From Phycisphaerales bacterium UBA1910 (lineage in GTDB: Bacteria > Planctomycetota > Phycisphaerae > Phycisphaerales > UBA1924): a stretch of DNA of 19,707 nucleotides. A model generated the notes under the pieces. The model saw nothing but the letters and a program-made list of their open reading frames with translations, ran no database searches and was not told where the DNA came from. Positions 14,955 to 19,707 of this stretch are shown here, one piece after another. The position numbers and the translations under genes are program-made. How positions within the stretch are numbered: position 1 is the first letter of the stretch; every line of letters starts with the position of its first letter. The DNA lies in the NCBI GenBank assembly GCA_002337545.1, contig DDGE01000039.1, positions 94,315 through 114,021 on the forward strand. Reading direction: 5' to 3'.

Positions 14955-15321
14955 ACAGGATAATGAGTTTATTGCGCATCAGCTGACGCGCTATCTTGAG
15001 GACAAGAGCTATCGGGAGATTGCTTCTGTTACGGGTCATCATGCGGAAACGGTTCGGAGGTATCTCCGCGACGCGAGCCGCATTAGCGCAAGCTTTATCC
15101 GCAAGTCATCGAGCGCATACAACATCGATGCGAATCTGTTGCTGCATGGGCGTCCTGCTCAGGTTGAGGAGAAGGACCTGCGATTTGTCGGCACTTCGTC
15201 GCTGCTTGCTGAGCTTGGGCGCAGAATTACCAGAGTCGAGGATTGCATGATCGGGCGGTCGCTTGCGAACGAGGTTCAAGCCGAGTTGGAAATCCATGTG
15301 TGTCGCGATGAGCCGGACTGA
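14932..15321 (+). CDS. Small helix-turn-helix regulator
   Basis: The 129-residue cytosolic protein has a helix-turn-helix at about 26-47 (SYREIASVTGHHAETVRRYL) followed by SASFIRKSSSAYNIDANLLLHGR. That second part has the layout seen after the HTH in many XRE-type regulators (a helix, a 'Y.(V/I)...WLL.G' element and a Gly/Arg turn). The C-terminal 85-129 region is predicted helical and could be for dimerisation. ATG at 14932 is chosen because GGAG and GAGG lie just upstream; the frame is open further left without homology. The overlap with the secreted-protein gene suggests coupled expression. The target is unknown; neighbouring genes and the hairpin at 14440 are natural candidates. Confidence 0.7.
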   Translation: MPAQSTIEQDNEFIAHQLTRYLEDKSYREIASVTGHHAETVRRYLRDASRISASFIRKSSSAYNIDANLLLHGRPAQVEEKDLRFVGTSSLLAELGRRITRVEDCMIGRSLANEVQAELEIHVCRDEPD

Positions 15322-15455
15322 ACAACCTGGCGAGCATGTACAACACATTGGGCCGCGCGGGGCGTTCGGCGAGTCGATTCGATCATGTATGTGAGCAAGC
15401 TCCGGGGATCGGTGGATCGGTGGGCTTTCTCTATTCGGTGATGGGTGATGGGCGG

Positions 15456-16232
15456 CTAGGCCGCGTGTTGGGGCGGGGGTGCGCGCTTATTTGTCTTTGA
15501 TGCGGACGGGGCTGGGCTTGCATCGATGTTGGATGTGCTCGAAGCTGGGTTCGATGCTGGTTTGAATGGTGTTGATGCGCCTGCGCGGTTGATGAGGTCG
15601 CGAGCGGTTGTCGTTGGTGTTGGCTTTGGTGTTGGCTCGGGATTGGGATTGCGTGTTTCTGTCTGCGGCGTGGCGGCTTGGTTGGACCCGGGGTCGGGGT
15701 CGTCTGGCCAGTCGCTTGTGGGCGTTGGCTCGGGAGGGGGTGCGTGGTTTGCGGTGTTCGGGTTCGGCGCGGGCGGGTTCGGCGCGGGGTGGTGCGTCGC
15801 GGCGGAGTCTGATTGAGGATCGGCCTGCGGGACTGGGTGAAGATCGGGCTGAAGTTCTGGCTCTGGGTCTTGATGGAGGTCTGGCTGATGGGGTGTTTGT
15901 TGGTCTGCGATGGGGTCGGCGTTGGTGACGCGGAGGATCTGTGCCGCGGCGAGGCGGATGGTCTCGGTGTGGGTTGGGCAGGATGGTTGTTGGGCGGCGA
16001 TGTCTTCGAGGGTGCGGAGTGCGGCCGTGCGTCGGAGGGTGTCGGTGGCGGTGCATCGTGTCTGCTCGACGGACTTGAGTCTTGCGGCCGCGTCTTGGAA
16101 TGCGGGCGATTGGACGACGGCTTCGAGTTGGTCGAAGGAGAGTTGGTGGCGTGTGCATATATCGATGGCGGTGAGGCGCCGATCGATGAGGTCGAAGAAG
16201 AGGTCTGGCGTGAGCTGCGTGCGTGACATCAT
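15456..16232 (-). CDS. Unknown protein: helical HTH-like head with long Pro-rich tail
   Basis: The 258-residue product divides into two parts. Residues 1-105 look folded and helical: LTAIDICTRHQLSFDQLEAVV followed by SPAFQDAAARL, and later a Leu/Ala-rich ETIRLAAAQIL. This resembles the HTH plus helical arrangement of terminase-small-like or phBC6A51-type proteins, but no family can be named securely. Residues 106-258 are low complexity (Pro, Asp, Asn, Thr, Gln, Ala), with repeats such as QPDLH (twice) and PAPNP (twice), and are probably disordered. The start is likely one of two adjacent ATGs (16232 or 16229); an in-frame TTG lies at 16268, and none has a clear ribosome site. The stop codon sits in the loop of a short GCGGC/GCCGC hairpin. 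Frames on the plus strand here are G-rich shadows. Confidence 0.6.
   Translation of the reverse strand: MMSRTQLTPDLFFDLIDRRLTAIDICTRHQLSFDQLEAVVQSPAFQDAAARLKSVEQTRCTATDTLRRTAALRTLEDIAAQQPSCPTHTETIRLAAAQILRVTNADPIADQQTPHQPDLHQDPEPELQPDLHPVPQADPQSDSAATHHPAPNPPAPNPNTANHAPPPEPTPTSDWPDDPDPGSNQAATPQTETRNPNPEPTPKPTPTTTARDLINRAGASTPFKPASNPASSTSNIDASPAPSASKTNKRAPPPQHAA
15760..15789 (+). repeat. Tandem 15-bp repeat in the Pro-rich tail
   Basis: Two adjacent copies of GGGTTCGGCGCGGGN differ only in the last base. On the minus strand each unit encodes a PAPNP-type pentapeptide, so the tail has probably grown by in-frame unit duplication. Confidence 0.8.
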
Positions 16233-16364
16233 GGGGTGAATGTACGCGGTGGTTTGGGGTGTGGGCAAGGATGTTTTTGGGTTTTGATTGGTAGTGAACG
16301 GATTTTGCGCACAAAGGGGGAGATGCGCTTGTGACTCAGTTGGCTTGCAATAGGCTCACGAAAT

Positions 16365-17903
16365 TTACATCACGCCATCGAAAGCCCGAGCTTCGACACG
16401 AACCGGCCTGCGATTGATTCTGTATACTGCAGCCAAAACACGCCTCATTGCCTTCCGGTATGACCTGCTCATGGTTGCGGAGTTTTTGTATCTTACGATT
16501 GCATTCTTTTCATCGCTCTTTACGATTCGGATTTGTGCATACTGACTCTTGGCTCCAGTCGCTTCCCGATGGAGCGGAGTGCCCTCAAGTATGGCGAGTT
16601 CATTAAATCGAATACGATCAATGTACTCCGCATGCTCTTCAAGAAAGCTCGCAGTTCGAATTAGATCACTTGCATTCTCACCTGGGAACCCTCGAAACAT
16701 CGTGCATCTGACACTGATTCCTGCGCGATGAGCATGACGAATAAACTCCGAGTTTGCTTCTACTGTGCTTCCCTTATCCATAGCATCAAGCACTCTCTGG
16801 CTTCCAGATTCAAGGCCAAAGCTGATGCGACGCATACCTGCATTGGCGGCAGCCATCAGATCCGCCTGGCTGAGGCCATTGTCTTTTCTCTTATCGACAT
16901 GTACGGTGCCAACCCACTGTGCCCCGGGGGCTTCGTTCTGTATTCTCTCGATGATGGCTCGCCACATGTGGGGGCTTGAGTTCAGTTTTAAATCTAAAAA
17001 GAGGAAGTTTGAACTCTGATGACGCTGAGCGAGTTCTCTGATTTCGCTCATGACCGAGTCCACAGTGCGGGTGCGAAATGTACGCCCGTTCGTGCTCACG
17101 ACATCACTGCAGAAAGCACAACGCCCCCACTGACAACCACGGCTCGTCATAATTGGAATAAGCGGCAATCGGTATCGATGCCAAGGGAAGTCCGAGTAGT
17201 CAGGAATAGGAGAACGATCAAGTTCACGCAGTGGTAGTGCGGGGCTACTGCTGACGCCGTTCGGCAAGAAGACACCATCAAACTGCAATAAATCCCCGCC
17301 CTCTATCGCGGCTTTCACTATTTCAGGGAGTGTAAGATCGGACTCTCCACCGATGACCGCTCTCACACCGGCGATGCCTGCCCAAGCCCTTGCAACTGCA
17401 GGCTGATTGAACATTGGACCACCGATGAGTAAAGGCACGCGCTTGGCAGCCGCGAGCGAGGCGATCGCTTTGACTGTGTCATAGTGCTGTAAGTATGCAG
17501 ACAAGAGCATCGCGTCTGGATTCGTATCCAGCATCCGCCCAACCTCTTGCATCACCCTTTTGTGTGGCTTCTCCGACCAGCGGCGGCGAAGTGTCCTGCT
17601 TGATTCGCGGGCAACTCGGACAACGCGGCTGTTGGAAAGGCGCATCCGACGATGCAGATGATCTCCGTACCATTCTTGGCGTTCGCGTTCTGCTGCCGGG
17701 ACATCATGGTCCAGAGGCGAGAGTACATCGACAATAAATCCCGCTTCTCTGAGCGACGCTACCAGTATCCCGATCGCCAGCGTCGGGAAAGTCGCGAAGT
17801 TGTTCAGATCAACCATGGCTACACGGTACGCATCGCCGGAGGGCGACGATGACCGAAGATTTGCTGGGCTTGACTTACTGAGTTGATATGAAGTACTAAT
17901 CAA
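16365..17903 (-). CDS. B12-binding-domain-type radical SAM protein
   Basis: The 512-residue protein has an N-terminal Rossmann-like domain (about 26-205; VAMVDLNN, AMLLSAY, LLIGGP, AVIGGESD) like the cobalamin-binding domain of class B radical SAM enzymes but without the DxHxxG motif, and a radical SAM core (about 248-470). The cluster motif is SRGCQWGRCAFC, with Cys257, Cys262 and Cys265, spacing CX4CX2C rather than the usual CX3CX2C. FLFLDLKLNS and RRISFGLESGSQRVLDAMDKG are conserved core segments. The start is TTG at 17903: AGGGG lies 8 nt upstream inside the end of the glycosyltransferase gene, and Met30 would cut the first strand. Gene spacing is 3 bp, so it is co-transcribed with the glycosyltransferase. 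Substrate unknown; peptide, lipid and glycan modification are all possible. Confidence 0.85.
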   Translation of the reverse strand: MISTSYQLSKSSPANLRSSSPSGDAYRVAMVDLNNFATFPTLAIGILVASLREAGFIVDVLSPLDHDVPAAERERQEWYGDHLHRRMRLSNSRVVRVARESSRTLRRRWSEKPHKRVMQEVGRMLDTNPDAMLLSAYLQHYDTVKAIASLAAAKRVPLLIGGPMFNQPAVARAWAGIAGVRAVIGGESDLTLPEIVKAAIEGGDLLQFDGVFLPNGVSSSPALPLRELDRSPIPDYSDFPWHRYRLPLIPIMTSRGCQWGRCAFCSDVVSTNGRTFRTRTVDSVMSEIRELAQRHQSSNFLFLDLKLNSSPHMWRAIIERIQNEAPGAQWVGTVHVDKRKDNGLSQADLMAAANAGMRRISFGLESGSQRVLDAMDKGSTVEANSEFIRHAHRAGISVRCTMFRGFPGENASDLIRTASFLEEHAEYIDRIRFNELAILEGTPLHREATGAKSQYAQIRIVKSDEKNAIVRYKNSATMSRSYRKAMRRVLAAVYRINRRPVRVEARAFDGVM

Positions 17904-17906
17904 GAT

Positions 17907-19190
17907 TCAATCCCCTGAGACACATGGACACACCTCACCTGCTGACGATGGATCAGCTGGGTGTTCGTATCGAGAGCCCGCGCGTGATGAAGCGCGTCCA
18001 GATACCAATATTTTGCTGAGTTGTTCTGCAAGGACCTTTGGGCTGTGCAGCTTACAAGCCTGCTGATGACCCGCCTCTCCCATTTCGATTAACTCTTCTT
18101 CGGTCGCCTGAAGGTACTGTTCAAGCGCATTCGCCAGACCATCTGCATCCCCAGGAGCAAAGGTCCAGCCGTCAACACCTGACCGCACGAGTTCGGGTAT
18201 GCCATCACACCAGCTCGCGATCACCGGGCGGCCCAGTGCCATTGCTTCCATGAGTGAAACTGGTAAACCTTCACGAAAACTCGGGAGTAGTACCGCTGAG
18301 GCCGAGCTGATCCTTCGTTTTACATCTATTCCGCTCAGCGCCCCACAGAGATGCACATGGCCATCTAGATTAAGATCTGCGATCATCGAAGCCAACTGAT
18401 TCCTCATTGAGCCTTCGCCAACGATATCAACATGAGGCAGTTCTGATATGGACGAGAGTTTCGACAGGGCATTGAGCAGCAGCGGGAGTCCCTTTGCAGC
18501 TTCTAATCTGGATAGAACGCATATACGGTGTTGATTGCCTGAAGGGAACGGGGCAATCTGCATGAACTTCTCGCTGATGGAGCATCGCAGAACATGTATT
18601 CGATCCCAATCGGACGGCGATGCCCAGCGGCACAGCTTTGCCTTGCAGTCAGATGAGATTGCGGTCACAAAGCTCGACTCATGCACTGCCCCGGGTATGT
18701 CCCATCTGCATGCGGCATCGAACTCGTCTGGGCCGTGGTAAGCGATCGAGAAGGGCGGCCCTCCCATGCGATGTGCTAATCGAGCGATCACAGCCGCGTT
18801 GCCACCCAGATGTACTCTCAGGTGGTGTGCGTGATGTTTCCTGCAGTTGATACAGACCAGCACGGCTTGCGTGATATACGCAGCCATTCGATGTGGAGCG
18901 ACTCCTCTTTTTATGCAGTATCCCGCCGCAAAGCATGATGCCAAGAACACCCTGGCTGGATGAAGGCACACATACTTGAATATCGAGCTCATAAAATCAA
19001 GCTTGCCCGTTTCTCTAAAAACTGTGGTCACCTGGCGCTCATCGAGATCGTCTTCATCAATCAGACCGGTGTCGCTGCGGCAGCTGAGTCTCTGAACTTC
19101 ATGGCCGAGCGACTCCAACCCATTGATTTCGCGACGAATGAACGTATGGGTAACTGCTGGATACAAGTTGATAAAATAGCTGATGTTCAA
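17907..19190 (-). CDS. GT4-type glycosyltransferase
   Basis: The 427-residue GT-B fold enzyme begins with the donor-retaining family pattern seen in exopolysaccharide and lipid glycosyltransferases (YPAVTHTFIRREINGLESLGHEV, 10-32). The C-terminal nucleotide-sugar domain includes VLSRLEAAKGLPLLL (225-239), DIVGEGSMRNQL (255-266) and the EX7E motif SFREGLPVSLMEAMALGRPVIAS, with Glu307 and Glu315. It would transfer a sugar to an extending glycan or lipid at the inner membrane. The start is TTG at 19190, since homologues start with an equivalent 'MxIxYFxNxYP' and GGGGA lies just upstream; the ATG a little upstream is out of frame. The last ~25 residues are polar and unlike the family. Donor and acceptor are not predictable. 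Confidence 0.88.
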   Translation of the reverse strand: MNISYFINLYPAVTHTFIRREINGLESLGHEVQRLSCRSDTGLIDEDDLDERQVTTVFRETGKLDFMSSIFKYVCLHPARVFLASCFAAGYCIKRGVAPHRMAAYITQAVLVCINCRKHHAHHLRVHLGGNAAVIARLAHRMGGPPFSIAYHGPDEFDAACRWDIPGAVHESSFVTAISSDCKAKLCRWASPSDWDRIHVLRCSISEKFMQIAPFPSGNQHRICVLSRLEAAKGLPLLLNALSKLSSISELPHVDIVGEGSMRNQLASMIADLNLDGHVHLCGALSGIDVKRRISSASAVLLPSFREGLPVSLMEAMALGRPVIASWCDGIPELVRSGVDGWTFAPGDADGLANALEQYLQATEEELIEMGEAGHQQACKLHSPKVLAEQLSKILVSGRASSRAGSRYEHPADPSSAGEVCPCVSGD

Positions 19191-19256
19191 CGATGTCCCC
19201 GTACATCCAATCGATGAGCTAGCTGGCCAGATGCTCTGACTTAATGAAACCGTAGC

Positions 19257-19284
19257 ATTGTGCAGATTTTCATGAAGCTGTCAA
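19257..19284 (-). promoter_or_regulatory. Candidate sigma-70 promoter for the glycosyltransferase/radical SAM pair
   Basis: The minus strand has a perfect TTGACA (19284-19279), a 16-bp spacer and CACAAT (19262-19257, 4 of 6). Transcription would start near 19250, giving a leader of about 60 nt before the TTG start codon. Confidence 0.5.
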
Positions 19285-19707
19285 ACAACCACATCTTCAA
19301 CTCTGATTTACAGGCCCAAATATCACTTTATCAGACCTTGCCCTTGCTCATTCTCACACAATCGCATGATTAATGTTTCGCCCGAATGGCGATCCTGACA
19401 TACCTATCGAGGAAATGGCTTTGTGACATTCTTTCCCCTGTTGCGGGGAGGGTTCCCCGCCGGCCCCTCTTTTGGATTGGGGGCTTTGGTGGCTTGCGAT
19501 TGGTTGTTCGGGGTGGGCTTTGGTGCCGCTGGTTGGGTGGGTACCGGGGCTCGGAGCTTCTCGATTGTCTGGGTTCCACGGCTCGGACGGGCGGGCTGTG
19601 GACAAACAATGCAATCGCTGCTCGCTCGGTGGATGCGGGCGGGGTGAGGCGGTGGGTGCGGGCTTGTTTGCTTGGGGGGCGGGCAGGGGTGTCTGCGTTC
19701 CGCTCTG
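19285..19707. other. Right-end region without a convincing gene, G-rich plus strand
   Basis: From 19285 to about 19420 the sequence is moderately AT-rich and holds no recognisable signal. From about 19430 the plus strand becomes strongly G- and T-rich. Open frames on both strands (one on the minus strand is open to the edge and Pro-rich) are expected from this composition and show no family features. Runs of G at 19637-19662 and 19674-19689 could form G-quadruplexes. Confidence 0.45.
19443..19460 (+). other. GC-rich hairpin
   Basis: GCGGGGA and TCCCCGC form a perfect 7-bp stem with loop GGGT. On the plus strand it is followed 9 nt later by only four T's, and no plus-strand gene precedes it, so a terminator role is weak. 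Confidence 0.35.

Noticed and set aside
15456..16232. Prophage fragment, from the terminase-small-like head domain
   Set aside because: No other phage gene, integrase or attachment repeat is seen nearby, and the resemblance is only in layout.
15487..16314. Arg/His/Pro-rich minus-strand frame and G-rich plus-strand frames over the Pro-rich gene
   Set aside because: These are shadows of the GC-rich low-complexity sequence; only the called frame has a folded-looking N-terminal part.
19443..19473. Hairpin plus T-run as a rho-independent terminator
   Set aside because: The T-run is short and 9 nt from the stem, and no plus-strand gene lies upstream.
19354..19707. Pro-rich minus-strand frame open to the right edge
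   Set aside because: The composition makes all frames open, there is no family motif, and a competing plus-strand frame is equally long.

Overview
The window looks like a chromosomal segment of a Gram-negative, planctomycete-type bacterium, probably close to the class Phycisphaerae. This is inferred from gene content (a sigma-70-family gene overlapping a membrane Ser/Thr kinase gene, a secreted beta-helix protein, a type IV pilus retraction ATPase, short regulators with a Planctomycetes-like helix-turn-helix) and from the fairly high GC. No rRNA or other phylogenetic marker is present. No tRNA, rRNA, CRISPR array or transposase was found.

Layout. (1) 1-1532, minus strand: pilT followed 6 bp later by the 5' part of a secreted beta-helix (pectate-lyase-like) gene that runs off the left edge. 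(2) 1692-4011, plus strand: a CstB-like persulfide dioxygenase/rhodanese fusion whose end overlaps a fructosamine-3-kinase-family gene. (3) 3980-11634, minus strand: a compact arginine operon, argR-argF'-argG-argE'-argA/B-argC-argH, with overlapping or near-overlapping genes, preceded by tandem ARG-box-like sequences and a consensus -10 that places transcription start at the argR ATG. (4) 11935-14389, minus strand: sigma factor gene overlapping a transmembrane Ser/Thr kinase gene. (5) 14440-15321, plus strand: a hairpin that overlaps a Shine-Dalgarno, then a small secreted protein gene and an overlapping helix-turn-helix gene. (6) 15456-16232, minus strand: an unknown protein with a helical head and a long proline-rich tail. 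(7) 16365-19284, minus strand: a promoter, a GT4-type glycosyltransferase gene and a radical SAM gene, both with TTG starts. (8) 19285-19707: no convincing gene; the right end is G-rich.

How the genes work together. The arginine operon is the most informative part. Its transcarbamylase matches N-acetylornithine transcarbamylase rather than ornithine transcarbamylase, its deacetylase matches N-acetylcitrulline deacetylase, and its kinase is fused to a vertebrate-type N-acetylglutamate synthase domain. Together these predict the Xanthomonas-type route: glutamate, N-acetylglutamate, N-acetylglutamyl phosphate, N-acetylglutamate semialdehyde, N-acetylornithine, N-acetylcitrulline, citrulline, argininosuccinate, arginine. 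The gene order after argR is the one I recall for Xanthomonas. Only the acetylornithine aminotransferase (argD) and carbamoyl phosphate synthase are missing here. The other modules (sulfide detoxification, sigma/kinase signalling, glycan plus radical SAM) are separate transcription units with no visible functional link to arginine.
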